From the NCBI GenBank assembly GCA_036937835.1, contig CM072871.1:5137001-5201000 (forward strand): a DNA stretch of 64,000 nt, in the 5' to 3' direction. Positions 12,501 through 27,500 of the stretch are shown in pieces. Source of the stretch: Pampus argenteus (taxonomy: Eukaryota > Chordata > Actinopteri > Scombriformes > Stromateidae). The stretch's first letter is position 1, and each line of letters opens with the position of its first letter. Made by a program: the position numbers and the translations under genes. The notes below the pieces were generated by a model. That model saw only the letters and a list, made by a program, of their open reading frames with translations, did not search any database and was not told where the DNA came from.

Positions 12501-15500
12501 ATCATCGAGAGTAAGTTGGAGGAAGCTAAAAGCAAAGCCAAACTCATCAACCAGCGGGCAGAGGAGTCCAGGAAAGACTTGGAGAAGGTTGTGACCACAG
12601 CCATAAAACAGGAGAGTGAAAAGGTCAGAGTTCAGATCGCTTCCATGTGTTTCTGTAAAAACTATGAATTTAAATCAGTGACGTTAACAAAGCACAAAAC
12701 TTAATTTCACCACATTCTGTTGATTTTGTTCATCGTTTTTTTTTTTTTTTTTTCATGTGCGGTCTGTCCGTTCAGGCAGCAGCTGTTGAGCAGCTTGAAG
12801 AAAGCAAAAACAAAATTGAAGGTCTCCTGGACTGGATATCCAACATCGGGAATGAGAACGAGAGCAGCCTTGAAGAAACAGACCATATAAGCAAAGAGAA
12901 TGGAAACCTGCCAGAGGAAAAATCAGCCAAGGGATTGATAGGAGAGGATGACGATGCCAATGGAAACGCTTTACAGACCACTGAAAGTGATTCAGGCAGG
13001 AAGAATGACGCCTGCCCAGACCTTGATGAGCAGTGTGACAAACTCAAGGTATATTCGCCTGGTTTTCAACAGTAGTTTATACATACATGTAGGATGTTTG
13101 TAGCTGCTGGCTGTTTTCTCCACATTGCAGATCATCATGTTAAAGGCACAAAGAGCAATGAGGTTTGCAGAAATATTTAAAAAAACAAAGCCCCAATGTG
13201 AAAAAAGGTCCAGTGGTTTTTGACATTTATGACATTAGTTGTTTAACAACTTGTAAAACAGCAACTAAAACCAGTGAAGAAAAAAGTAAGTAACAGCATG
13301 ACTTAAATGTTTTTTTTAAAATTTGTTCTTCATTGTTTCCGCAGGCTCATCATCAGAAGATTCTCTCACAGCAGCAGGATCTGATCATGGCCACCCAGTC
13401 AGCTCAGGCTCTGCTGGACAAGCAAGCCAACATGCTGTCTCCAGAGGAGAAGGAAAAACTGCAGAAAAACATCCAGGAGCTGAAGGAGCGTTACGAAGCC
13501 TCTCTGACGCAGGCTGAGCAGCAGATGAAGCAGGTTCAGTGTGTTCAGGAGGAACTGAAGAAGTTCCAGGATGATTGTGAGGAGTTTATGGTTTGGTTAG
13601 ATCAGGCGGAGGAAGAGGTGGAGGAGCTCGGGGCTCCTGCAGCATCCCTCAATATCGTCAGTGATAAACTCCAGCGGCAGAAGAGCTTCTCAGAAGATGT
13701 GATCGCTCATAAAGGGGACCTTCGCTTCATCACCATTTCAGGTCAGAAGGTACTGGATGTGGCTAAAGCCTGTGGATCGGTCGACCCGGCGGCTCAAAAC
13801 GCTTCGCTGCACGTGGATACTTCAGGAACCTGTTCTGCTGTCAAGGATAAGTTGGACTCAGCAGCCACTCGATATAAAACACTACATTCACAGGTATTAT
13901 TATGAAGTCTGGCTGTGGGCAGACACAGGTTGCAATGACTTATTCTTTCCACTAGGTGGAAGCATTTGTCTTCATAGAAATGCTGTGTAATGCCCTATAA
14001 AGGTCTTTTACTATTATACTATTATCTGTAAGCGTGGTGAAAATGTCAAAGAAGTCAAAGAAAGTGACGTGTGCATCTTCAGATCTTTTTTGGGGGTTAT
14101 ATTCATGTTAATTATCTGGTTTCTGAATATCTCACACCACACACAATGTGCAATTTCTTTATTATTTATTTATTTTTATTTGTTTCAGTGCAATCAACTT
14201 GGCAACAACCTCAAAGATGTGGTTGACAAGTACAATAAGTATGAAGACTCCAGGGCTGGTCTTTTGAAGTGGCTCAACAGCTCCGAGGAGGAGGCCAGAA
14301 AGCAGCAATCAGAGGCCATCGCAGCTGACCCACAAACACTACAGAAACAGCTGGAGGAGACCAAGGCAAGAAAGACTGCAGGCCAGGCCTCGTTTAAGTC
14401 TAGTCTAGTATCAAGACCAACCTCAGGATTCGGTTTTGTCCCTTTGATCATTCTTTCCATGTACATTTTGGTGAAAATGAATTTTTACAATTAAAGTTCA
14501 AAAAGTCTCGTATAGCCTGAGCCAGCAGCGGTTGGATCTGCAGCTGTGAGGCTAAAGATGAATTTGTCTGTTAACCTTCATCGACTCTGTGTGAACCGTC
14601 GTGGACGTTTTGGTCCTACATGTGAAAAAAAAAAAAAAAAAGTGAAGAAAGAAAGCTTCATGCAGCACATTGGAGCATTGCCTGGGTTACAAGTTTGCGT
14701 CTCAATAGACCTGCCTTACCATATACAGTGTTTCCACTGACTTAAATAAAACATAGTTATTTTTAGCTCTTGTGCGTTCAAATTCAAATCCACATGTGAA
14801 TAGTTCAACTCTGGTTATTTGTAGCTTACGTACTCCTACAAGAGGATAAGAAACTAGGCGTACTGAACTGTCTCTGTCCAAACGTTTGGCTGCAGCGAGC
14901 TGAACATTTCTCTGTAGGGAGGTAGTGACTTACAGCATAGATATGCCAAGATAAGAGGCGCCTGGGAGCCAAACGAGGAACGCTGTACATTTGGCTTTGG
15001 TTACAAATCATTGCAGAAATCCTGATCTCTATTATAAGTATAGACTGATACATGTTTGACCTTGTACATCATCATCATTTCTTTGTTTTTAATCTTCTCC
15101 GTGTCTCTATGTAGACTGTATTGTGTCCACATGTTGAAATGTTCTTTTGGAAACACAATGAAAATATTCCTCCTGATAGTCACACCAGTTGTCACCAGTG
15201 TGTGCGTGTGTGTGTGTTTCTATTTTCTCTGACTTATTCTTACTTAATGATCCACAGGCTTTACAAGGTGAGATGACCGGACATCAAACTGCTGTCGACA
15301 CGCTGCGCAAAACCGCTGAGTCTTTGGTAACATGTGAAGGAGACCTGTTGAGCAACCCAGATGAGATCCAGGAGACAGTAGGTGAGGGAGAAAACACAAG
15401 AGTCCAGCTTTCGTGCTGTTTAGTTATATTTCATATGACAATCACACATGATGGGATTAGGATTTAGGCCTTTAAATCTATCTGTGATTTGGATTATGTC

Positions 15501-18500
15501 AGACATTAAAAACACATGTGTGATGTTTTATGGATGTTGAAATCAGTTCAATCAGTAGCAAGACAAAAATGTCAACATACCAGCGTCCACCATTCCTTTT
15601 CTAAAATTTACAAGTTCATCCAAAGTGAAGTATGGCTGTTAGACTTTCCTATTCAAATTCCCCCTGGCTTAGACCTTTAAAAGCTTTCATTGTAAAAACT
15701 GTACGACTGCAATCCTTTTGCCTTTTGGTTTGGAGATGTTTACTTTGCTTTTGTGTTAAGCAGTGAGAAAGTTTTAAACCTCACCTCATTTGTTTCCATG
15801 CGCTGTAGACGACATAGTGGAGCGGTATGACAACCTGTCCAAGTCTGTAAGTGATCGAAATGAGAAACTGCAGATCACCCTGACGCGCTCCATGAGCGTC
15901 CAGGATGGTCTGGATGAGATGATGGGATGGATGGAGAGAGTGGAGGCCAGTGTGAAAGAGAAAGGACAAATACCTCTGGACTCTGCATCCATTGGAGATA
16001 TTCTCAGCAAAGAAGCAGTGAGTGTATATAAAGACTACACACTCTATAATACGCTGTTCATGGTTGCTTCTGTTTCTTTTACTTCACTGTATTTAGCTTT
16101 TTTTTGTCCATCTTTTTTAAGGCATTAGAACAGGACATAGCAAGTCGCCAGAGCAGTATCTCAACCATGAAGGCCAAAGTGAAGAAGTTTGTGGAGACAG
16201 CGGATCCCTCTGCTGCAGCCCTTCTCCAGTCCAAGATGGAAGCTCTCTCACAGCGCTTCTCCGACGCGTGTGACAAGCATAAGCAAAAAGTATCTCGACT
16301 GGAGCGACTGAAAGAGAAGGTGGAACAGTTTGAGGAGGTCGCCGATAAAGTCCAGCAGTTTGTCGCGAAGCGTTCACAAGATCTACATGAGACAGACGGT
16401 CCAGGGAAGACATTTGACGAACTGTCTCAGCTAATGGAGGTGAGTATACATACCGATGCTGTTTACTACCGCAAATGTACATCTTTGCCTTTCAGTAATG
16501 TTTTCTAGTGTTTGTAAATCTGAAATAGAAATTTACAGCGCAAGAGAATGACTGACTGTTGTAATTGTGATGTAGAACACTAAAGCTGAGATGGCTGAAC
16601 ATGCCAAAGATTTGGAGACGCTGCAGACTTTGTCCAAGGAGCTGTCTGAAATAAGCCCTGATGGGAATAAAGCCCAGATTCAGAGCAAGATAGACGATCT
16701 TTTGAATATTTTCACCACCTTCAAAGACGCTGTCAAAGAAAAGTAAGTCGAAAAATAAAAATTTAACAATTTACAAAAACACTGTTAATATGATGTTGGC
16801 AGTGTACATATGGATGCATGCTATGATTGATATTCTTGTTTACTGCAGAGAAGAGGAGGTATCATCCTGTCAGGACCAGCTGGGAGAGTTCAAATCTGCA
16901 GCCAGTGCCCTCACCAAGTGGCTGGAGGAGACCACAGAGAAAGTACCTGTGGTTCAGCCAAGCAGCAGTGAGAAAAGTCTGGAGAAGGACCTGCAGATAA
17001 TCACGGTGAGTCATCAGATAGATATAAAAGTCTGAATGGAGACATTTGTTTTATCTAACTGCACTTAGAGTGTTGAAGCAGAAGCCGCTGATATTTTACA
17101 TCCGACTCTGCGGTTTGGAGTTTATGTGGTTTGCAATAAATAGATGTAAGTGTGTCTTTATATCTCACAGCTCCATCCTCCCAAAACTCTCTGACGTCTC
17201 ATTATGCTTTCTCTGCCAACTAATGACATACAAATGGAAAATATGAACATAGGACAGATTAGAGAGTAAAAGACTTTTTTTTTTACTTCACAGGATATTA
17301 CTGAAAAGATCCTTAAAATGTAAAAATCACTATTAAAGTGAAAATCAATAGGAGAATTCATTCATCACAGATAACATTTCAGACACATGCTGCCATACAT
17401 CGTACTATATGTAATATTCATCTTGTCTAATTCTTCTTTCATCAGGGATTATTAGATGACTGGACATCCAAAGACCCTGCTGTCAAAGACCTGAACAGTA
17501 AAGGATCGTCACTATGCAGCCTCATCACTTTCCTCACATCGCCTGCCAAAACAAAGACCCCTAACAAGTCAGGTAAACAACATCTGTCTGAATCATTCAA
17601 AGGAATGGGAAGCATGGTGTTTGGGTGCACTTCAACGTATCGTGTAATCACTAACCGTTAGAGATCAAGGATCGATCTTGTGCCAACAGTCCCAGACAGT
17701 CCGCCTGTCCTTCACACAAGCTTTGTCTTATGTCTTTGCATCAGCTCTTACTAATGGTGGTGGTCCAGCGAGTCATTCCTACCTAACCAATAAAGGTAAT
17801 CAAGTGTGTATGTGGATGCAATCTGTGTGTAACTGTTGCTGTTGTCGGTTTTCAAAACACTGCTGTGTCTGTGTGGCTCTATGCCAAACCACATACTGAA
17901 CATACTTCACCATAAGGCTATTATATTAATAAACCCTCAATGTGAACATACTGTAGCCTCAATTACTATAAAAACCTGATAAAACATGATGAAAAATGTT
18001 TTGTTTCGGTGTCCTCAGAGCTGATGGTAATTCAGCAGAACATGTCATTCGTCAACGAAGGATACACGAGCCTCGGGGAAACACTGGAGAGTCGAAAAGC
18101 AGAGCTGAGTAGTTCACTGCAAGAGGTGAAAGGGGCCCAAAAGGAAGTTGATGGCATGATGACATGGCTGAAGGACATGAAAAAGACCGCAGCGTCCTGG
18201 AACGATGCCGCCACAAAGAAAGATTCAGTGAAAACACAGCTTGAACAGCAGAAGGTACAAAAGTGTTGTTGTTGCTCACCAATCGGACTGTTTTCTATTA
18301 AATCGTGATCTAAAACTGCATGACACGGTTCCACCGTGATTGAGAGAAAACTTACAGGATTCATCATTCATAATCTGTTTTATTCTTTCAGGCATTTGAA
18401 GATGACATGAAGCAAAAGCAAGAGCAGCTCCAGAAGCTCAGAGAGAAGCTCCTCAACTTGATTGAAACTCATCCAAACTCCCCAGAAGCAGCAAAATGGA

Positions 18501-21500
18501 AGCAGATGCTGGCAGAAATAGGTATGCACTAAGGTGTTGTTTCCAGATGGCCCTGAGTTATTTATGTCACTGAAAACTGTCAGAAGTATGTTGAGTGAAT
18601 GGCTCTGATCGTATTACTGCACTGGCTTTTGAATAAAGGTTTTTACAAAACGCCATATGCCAACTATAATCCAACTCTACAACCGGTGTCTTTCTAGTCG
18701 TCTACGCACATATACATGTAAACAGAATCTGTCTTGGTACCTGCATTCTTCCACACCACAGTTAATTTATCACATTTGTCGCACCGAGTCACGCACAGTT
18801 GGTGCTTTTCTAGCAGAACAGCGGGACAGTGGATCGAAAGGTGCTGACTAATGCAAACTGGTGTTGTTTGCTGTCCTGCTTAGATGCTGCTTGGGCAGAT
18901 ATCAGCGGCTCTGTGGAGGAGAGGAAGCAGCACCTGGAGCAGTCCAACAAGAACCTGGACGTCTTCCAAACCACTGAGCTGCAGCTTGGCCAGTGGCTCT
19001 CAGAGAAAGAGATGATGATGAGTGTCCTTGGACCCCTCTCGATAGACCCCAACATGCTTAAAATGCAGAAGCAACAAGTTCAGGTAAGCATGATGTTGGA
19101 AATAAAAGTGTACATCTTTCTTTAGGAAATGTATTTCCTCTGGTTTTTTGATGAGATGTTCATCTTGACTGATTTCTTTCTGTGCAGATCCTCCAGAACG
19201 AATTCAAGAGCCGAAAACCTCAATATGAGCAACTCGAGGAAGCTGCCTCTGCCATCCTAGACTCCTTAGGCAACCAGGACCCCTCAGATGGGAAGCTGGT
19301 GAAGGATCAGCTCACTGCTGTCACCGAGAAGTGGCAAGGCCTTACAGGCCAGCTGGACCAACGAGACAGCCTCATCGACCAGGCCTCGGTGAAGACGGGT
19401 CAGTTTCAGGAGCTGCTGAAGAGTCTCAGCCAGACCGCCACTCAGCTGGAGAATCAACTCACCAACCATCAGGCCCACAGCACCCAGCCCGACGCTGTGA
19501 AGAAGCAGCTGGAGGACGTCCAGAGCATCTCAGCTCAACTAAGAGAGGAGAAGAAGAAGCTAAAGGAGGCAGAGACAATCAACGGCGAACTCACAGCGAT
19601 GGTAACGGAGGACTATCTCAAAGCAGACTTAGCCAGGCAGCTGGAGAGTGTCAGCAAGCCTTTCAAGCTGCTGGAAGAGAAAGCAGGTTTGTCTTTTAAT
19701 TTGTCACTTAATAATGTAATGTTGTAATGTTTGGAACGAAGGAACCATTCTGTTTGTGTTAAGTCATTGTGGGATATATTTATTCTATGACAACAACTTG
19801 AACTTGAAAACTGTATATATAAATATAAACCTGCCAAAATTATATTTTTTATCAAGATTCAAAACAAGAATTCATCATTTGGCGTCTAGAAAAGCTCCTT
19901 TGACATCAAATCATATCAGACATTTCCCACCTGGCTCCACTTTTAACTATTTAATGTTGCAACATTTAACTCACTAATCATTATTAATATTATTTATTTT
20001 AATATTATAGCAAAACAGATCGAGCAGCTGAGCTCCACCTTTGCCAGCTCTCAGCAGTTCCATCAGACCTCCAAAGACTTCCAGTCATGGCTGGGTGAGA
20101 AGCTCCAGGATCAGTCTAAGCCTCAACACATCTCTGCCAAAATCGATGTCCTGCAACAAACCCTGGAGGAACACAGTGAACTCCAGAAGGCTCTTAGTAA
20201 ACATGAGGAGGCTTATAACACAATCGTCGGGGAAGGAGAGATGCTACTGCAGAACACTGACGGTGCAGAAAAGCTGGCACTACAGGGGCAGCTCAGTACC
20301 CTCTCATCTAACTGGCAGGAGATGAAGAAGAGCTCAGAGGAGCAGGCCGACAAACTTCAGACTGCTCTGCAGAGATCTCAGAAGTACCAGGAGCACGCAG
20401 AGAAACTCAACACCTGGATTCAGGAGTGTGAAGCCAGCGAGGGCCGAGTCAAACTCACCGTTGATCCCGTTGCTGTGGAGAGCTCCATTTCTCAGGTGAA
20501 AGCTCTTCAGAAGGAGGTCGACAAACACAGAGGGACGGTGGAGCAGCTCAACACAGCTGCAGATAGCCTTCTGGAGGTAGCCAATGCAGACACTGAAGGT
20601 ATAATAGAGGAGAAGGACAGCGTCAGCAAAAGAATGGATAACATAGTGGAGGGTCTGCAGAACAAAAGGGAATCCCTGGAGAAGATCTCGCATTCAATTA
20701 AGGAATTCAATGATGCCTACAAGGAGGCGAAGAGTCAGCTAGAGGGAGCGAAGAAGCAAGTGGATGCTTATGAATCACAGGGGGTGCAGGCACACAGCAA
20801 TAAGAACTTAACCAACATGAAAGCCCAACATAAGAGTCTAGAGGGAGTGCAGAACCAAGTAGAACACCTGAAGAGCTTAGCTAAGGAGCTCGTAGTAGAT
20901 GTTCCAGATGCTGATGGAGTGACAGACCTCCTACTGCAAGCTGACAGCGTAGAAAAAGACTACAACACCCTCAACAACACACTAGAGACGACGTGCCAAG
21001 TCCTGGAGGGTAAACTGCAGGGTATCGGGCAGTTCCAAAACAACATCCGTGAGATGTTCAGCAGATTCACAGACCTGGATGACGAGTTGGACAGCATGGC
21101 TCCGGTGGATCTTGACTTGGTCGTTCTTAAAGTGCAGCAGGATAGCATTCAGAGCTTTGTAGCAAAGCTGCAGGAGCTGATGGCCAACACGGCCAACGCC
21201 GGGGACAGCTGTAAGAAGATGCTAGAGACTGAATCCTCACCGGACCTGTTAGGCCTGAAGAGAGATCTGGATGCTATGAGTAAGCAGTGTGGCAAACTGA
21301 TGGACAGAGCTAAAGGCAGAGAGACGCAGGTGCAGAGCACTCTCACCAAACTGGAGGAGCTGTACGGTAAACTTCACCAAGTGGAAGATAAACTTTGCAG
21401 AGCTGTGGATAAGGAGGCGTCCCAGGAGGCGGTCGGCATGGAGACAGACATCATCAATCAACAGTTGGAGGCCTTTAAGGTAACATTTATCATGTTTTAT

Positions 21501-24500
21501 AGGATAGGATTTAATATCTTTATTTTCATTCCTCAGGTTAAACAATGAGAAGTGATTAAGATGAATGATTGAGTAGAGTATATATGAAATCTCTGTAGCA
21601 GACACTGTGCAGTAGTCCTACGTTGTTGGCTTGCTCCACTGTGATATTTGCACGTGTTTGTTTTGTGCTCTCAGGGGATCAGTTTGCGTTGCTACAGTGG
21701 TGAACTTCATGCTATTGTTCCAAAGGGACACAGAGAGTCTGGTTTCACTTGTCTGCTGCATCAGTAATGAACATGTGATCACAAACTGCACTGGTGCTGG
21801 CGTCCCAAAACTTCATCACTTTACAATTTTAATGTAAAGTGTTTTTGCCTGAAATTATTATTATTATTATTAAAATGTTTATGAAACTCTATAATGTAGA
21901 TAAAAGCACATAAAAGGACAATTTAAGTGTTAATTAATGTTAGTATTTGTCAACAATTATAATTTCTGCCTGCTTTGGCATATGCACAGATACAATCATT
22001 AACACTTTTCTCTCTTCAATTTGTTCACATGCTGTACAGCATAGCAGCATTAACACAAACGGCTAGAATTAGATAATAAAAGGTGCAAAATGCGCATAAA
22101 TTCGATCTTCAAGTCGCATCTTTTTCAGTGTAAACATTGTCTGCTTTCATTGTTTTTTGTACGAATCGACTAAAAGCTGTGATCTATCCTCGGTATTCCT
22201 CTAAAATCTCTAAAATGTTTCCACAGTTTCACAAATTTACAAATCATTTCCACAAAATCTGACAGTGGAGCAGAGATAAACCAGCAGGCTCTTCACTGAA
22301 CACACTTGCTACAAACGTGGCAGTCCTCTGGGGATCTGCCGGTTCATTCGGGGCATCTGGTGTTAACAAAAGAGCTGCGGCCCATATGCAGTGATGGTGC
22401 AAGAGGGAAGGACCGACACAGCCAGGTGGTCGCCAGCAGGGCGTCGCTTGATTCAGTGCTCCCAATAATGGAGCTGGAGCTCACTTTTGAACCTTCACAG
22501 CCTGGTATTATGTCTAAGTCTGTGCTTAGAGTAGCTCTGTGTTAATTTGGCTTTTTCTGACACAGACATCAGTTAGTCAAGTGATGGTTAGTGAGCTTTA
22601 AATGGCCTCAAACCCTGCAGTATTTGGTAAATTACGGCTTTATTCTAAGATAAAGTCAGGTCATGCTATAATGCAGCATAAGAAGGGTTTGGATGTTGTG
22701 CACACTGCGTTATTCGGCCTACCATTTGTTTTGTATTCGTTCATGGTGATTATGTATCATTCAACAAGCCGAATGCAGTCTGGTTTAAATAAACAACTAT
22801 AGCTGCTGCATAAAACTGCCTTTATGGCTTCTTTCTGCATCTTTGAAAGTGTTGTAGACGCTCGTGGTGCATTTTATTGCTTATAATTAATTGATAATGA
22901 GCCTAAAAGCTATTATTCCTTTATTGTATTAACAATAGATTGGCTAAACACGAAGATTTTATACAAATAATCACATAAGCAGTACTAACGACAGACTGAG
23001 CAGCTTCCTAATTGTTCTAATGGTCTGTTTTCAATCCCTCTGTCTCTCCATATTGTCTATAAAAAAATCGTAAAGGTCTTAAAAATGAAACAAGAGGTAG
23101 CCATTAGCAAGATTTACAGACAGATGCAAAATATTTTTAAAAGCCTTTAAATTCCTCTGGACTTTTCCAAATGAGGATTAACCTATATTTAGAGGTGAGA
23201 GTCTGAAACACTTTTTTCATTTATGGTATTAGACATTATCACAATAAAACAATGTAAACAGCTGTGTATAGGCAAGTGACACAGATCTATATAAAGATGT
23301 AGGTCAAGGGATTTTTTTTTTTTTAATTGAGGGGGATGCAGCACTCATGTGAAGCTCCGGTGGAGTTACATGGATTAATATATCTGGGGTGTTCGTATTC
23401 TGGATTGATTGAAATATTTGCTGAGTAGCAGTTGTCATGGCGCATGTTTTTACCTCGTCTTTGTCTTGTCACCAGCGTGGGTTGAGAGGGCATATATGGC
23501 CTCCGCTGCTGGTGGAAATGACCCCGTTGTATTCACGTACAACACAACTTTGAATTCTTTTCCTTTTTTATTTATTTGCAGCGGTTTTTAATACCAAGGA
23601 AACACTACATGATTGTGTCATACTCTGTACTGTAGGTAAGTGGGCTTTATTGGCAGCCAGGGAGAAAGAAATAAACAGAGAAAGACAAGCGCTCGGGTTC
23701 GTCTCTTTCATGTGCTCTTACCATTTTAGGTCAAGTTTTGAAAGAGACACGCCTGACTTCATGTGTTTACTCTCGTTTTTTCACGTGAAGCTTGACTGAG
23801 GGAAGTAAATCCTGGAGCACGTATATATCTCTATGTGTACCTTAAAGGGCACCTCAATGACTCAACACCACTGGGGGTTGGCGTGGGTGTCTTTACTCGC
23901 TGTTCAGACATTACATCAGTGCCTCTTGCAAGTCAAAGTGGAATTTCTACCTTGTGAATCACACTGTAAGCGAACCCGCTTCGCTGATGGTAAATAAGTG
24001 TCACATGGGCCACGTAGTGTTGCTTACTCACTGCCACATAACAATAATACTTTAAACATGAAACTGCTGTGAGCCGGTTGCTGTGAAGCTGAAGGAGTTT
24101 TCATTGTTTTAGTCTTTGTGTCCGATGTAGGTTTACAGATTAAGTGTTAAAGCAGTTGTCAAATGAGCCTTAATACCAGAAGACTAGTTTCCCACATTGC
24201 ATCTATGGCAGTGGCATAAAACCCCCATTAACTAGCAGCTGAATGCTGTCAGTTGGCTGATTGTTGATGATCAGTATTGATTAGGATTTGTCGATCTGCA
24301 GAAAATTTAATCATCTAAGTCACTTTTTTAAGCAAAAATTCCCCAAATTTGTTTGTTTTTTTAGTTTCACAAATGTAAATATTTGCTGTTTTTCTATGAT
24401 AGTAAACTTTGTGCTTTGGACAGTTGGTGAGACTAAGCAAGCAATTTAAATATGTCGACTTGGGCTCTGGAATTTGGTATGGATATTTTCTGATTAATTG

Positions 24501-27500
24501 ATTAATAAAGACAATAATTGGCAGAGTTATCAATCACATGGTGACAAGCATTATTTGTAACATTGTATTGTGGTTAATAATCCAAGCGAGTTCTCCTTTA
24601 CGTTTTATTAAAGGTTGCAGCTCAATACAAGCAAAATTGTAAAAATTAAATTAAAAAAAATATATATTTATCACTTGTGAGGGTTCAGGAAGAAGAGTTC
24701 TTCCAGTCACTTGTTTGACTGAGAAATGTGTCTCAGTTTCTTCAACGTTTGGTCTGAACTGCTAAAATGAAATACAGATTTTATGATTTACGTTCAGACA
24801 GTATCAGAGATCGGACAGTGTGAATAAAAGCTCAAATAAAAGCCAGAATATTTAAAAAGTACATGGGTTTCAGTAGCTGAGCTTCTTCTTCTTTTTTTTT
24901 TTTTTAATCCCACCATTTATCTTTGCCAGCCTCTTCTTTCTGTTTCTTTCTGTCTCCTCTCATGCGTGCAGAACTGGACAAATAAGTTGTAGACAGTCCA
25001 GGAAACAAAAATAAATTCCTTTCATTATCTCCTCTATTCGCCTCTTTCTTCTCCTACTCTGGTCACTGGACATAAAAAGCCCCTTCATGCACTTGGCAGA
25101 GCCGTCGGTGTTAAATTACCTGGGACCTGTGCCTCCCGCAGCATTCCACAGTAATTAAGAATATCTGCAGGGTCCACAGCAACCGTCCACAAGAAGAAAA
25201 CAGAGCGAAAAAGGGGAAAAAAAAAGAAAAATATGTATCTATTTCAGCACAGTCTGATGTCATCATAGTGGGAGCTGCTGCCGCCTTGCTGGTCCAGTTT
25301 TTTTTTTTGTTTTTTTTTGTGAAGTAGTACGTATCACTTCTCCTCCCCATTCCCTCAGTCACTGAAAGAAAAAAAAAAAAAGTAAAAGTGAATGATTGTG
25401 TCAGGATGGAGAAAATGGCTTAGAAGTGAAATCATATGGGCCATGCAGACATAAGGGGGAATTAGAGAGGGGGGGGGGTCATGTATCCACCAATCAACAT
25501 GTGCCGGAGCGGCTCTAAGCACAAATGGAGTTGTGGCAGATGTTGTCTGAATAATGAGCGGGGGCGGGGCATGAAACCCTCTGCCAGGAGGAGGGTGTCT
25601 GTCATTGCGAGGGGAGCGATGAGAGAGAAAGGGCAGGCTTTTTTTGTTTATCCGGGAGTACCAGCTCTCTAAAGAACTGCCGGATTTCTCGCTGGATATT
25701 TCACTACTTTGCACTGAATATTGTCCTTTAGCCCGTATGGATGATGCAAGGACTTCAGGGAAAATAAAAGAAGCACTTTGGACCAGAGGAAATGTGATTA
25801 AGTTTTTAGCAATACAAGGAGAAGAGCCTGGAGGAATATTGTTGGGATAAGTGACTGATTTTTAAGACTGGGTTTTCATTCCTGATGCTGACTATGAAGC
25901 TGCTAGACAGTCCCTAAATATCTTTGGGATATATTTCTTTTATATTGTTTGACATATTTGTATTTCTGAAGCCTTTATTTTTTATTTAACTTGTTGATTG
26001 TGCCACCGCACTGTTGATATATAAGAGAAAGTCAATATTAGAGATTTAGTATATTATTATTTAGAATAAGTGAAACAGTTTCAGTATTTATTTGATGACT
26101 TCTCATTTAAAGGAGAAAACTGCACACAGTTGCTCCTTGTCTCAATGATTCACTACTTTATGCACTAAATCAACATATACCTCAAAGCATTTTACTATAA
26201 CCTTAGTATTTTCTTTATAGAAAGTAGAGACAATTGTTTTAGCATGGGGAAACCGCTGAGCAGACCAGATTGCCTCAGACAAAACCCTTCCTGTGTGGGG
26301 AAGGGGGAGGAGGAGGACATGAACATTGATGACTGCTATGTGCCCCAGAGATCCATTTATGACACTGTCAGGCTCAATGAGCAGATAGACTCAGGCTCTA
26401 AAGGCAGCCTTTCTTCCCGGCACTTCACAAGCACCCTTCCTTACACACACCGCACGTTAGACCTCAGCAGCCTGTGTGGAAACGGGGTTCTCTCCGCTTC
26501 CAGCTCATTTGAACTCCGAACCCGAAAACCTGCAATGCTGGACGAGAGATGTGGAGGTTTTGATGGAGTGAAACTTAACGGGAACATAATCAGAGCAACC
26601 GATACAGTCCTGCCAAAATCACGTCTGCAAGGCGGAGAGAAGAGGGAGCACCCTCACCATCGACGCTCATGGCGGACTTTTGCACCCACAAATCTGGGCG
26701 AGTACTCAAGCCGCAGTGGAACTTTGTGCTCTGGGAGTGTGGAGAGGCCGGGGTTGATCAATGGCAAGAGAGGACAGAGTATGACCAGCTCACTGACGTC
26801 TGAGGAGGATTCAGGTCTGTACAGCCCCACTGTGGAGAGGGAGCGTCACGCTCATCGTTCCCGCAGGAGAGGAGGCCCCGGTACAAGAAGCCTCTCATCT
26901 TCAGAGGCAATGCATATGTCCGGAGACCTGAAAACAGGGCGATCTCTTAGCTCAGGGCAGGAGGAGTTCCCCTTTTCACCTGCTCAGGATAACCGGTCTC
27001 TTTACCACAGCAGAAGCATGGTCCAGGAGCCGCAACAGGCACGGTGTGGTGAGGTGGACCCGAATGAAAAGGATACCCTGAGCAACGAAGAATACAAGTA
27101 CTCCACAGACAGGTCATCTTCAGGGTCAGTGTCCAGGACTCAAAACGAGAGCACTGGATGGCGTTCTAGGACTCTAACAGACTATGATGAGCTGTCCACC
27201 GCCGAGCTGTTGGAGGATGTGTCATCTCAAGAGGACTGCGAGTTGGTTAGTGTGGTGGTGACACAGCCTGAGACATATGGAAACTCTGTAACTCTACCCA
27301 TAGAGTGCCGCCAACACACAAAACCATGTACTGTGCAACAAGGAGCGTCCAAATACAACATGGAGGAGCTGGAGGAGTTTCTGCAATCGGTGGAGGCCTG
27401 TCTTCCTAAAGATTTACAGGCGTTCCAACATGCAGGAGAGCACGACATAGAGGCCTTTCTGAATGCCATCACTGCATGTCCTGAAATGGACCATTTGGGT

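Noticed and set aside
17046..17361. Possible extra exon in the intron before 17446
   Set aside because: No acceptor/donor pair in phase; direct joining 17005-17446 keeps the frame.
22244..22802. Open stretches in the large intron on both strands
   Set aside because: No splice sites in matching phase and no recognisable protein features.
25481..25672. 63-codon plus-strand open frame across the candidate promoter
   Set aside because: Overlaps GC-box and poly-G tract, has no recognisable domain; likely chance.
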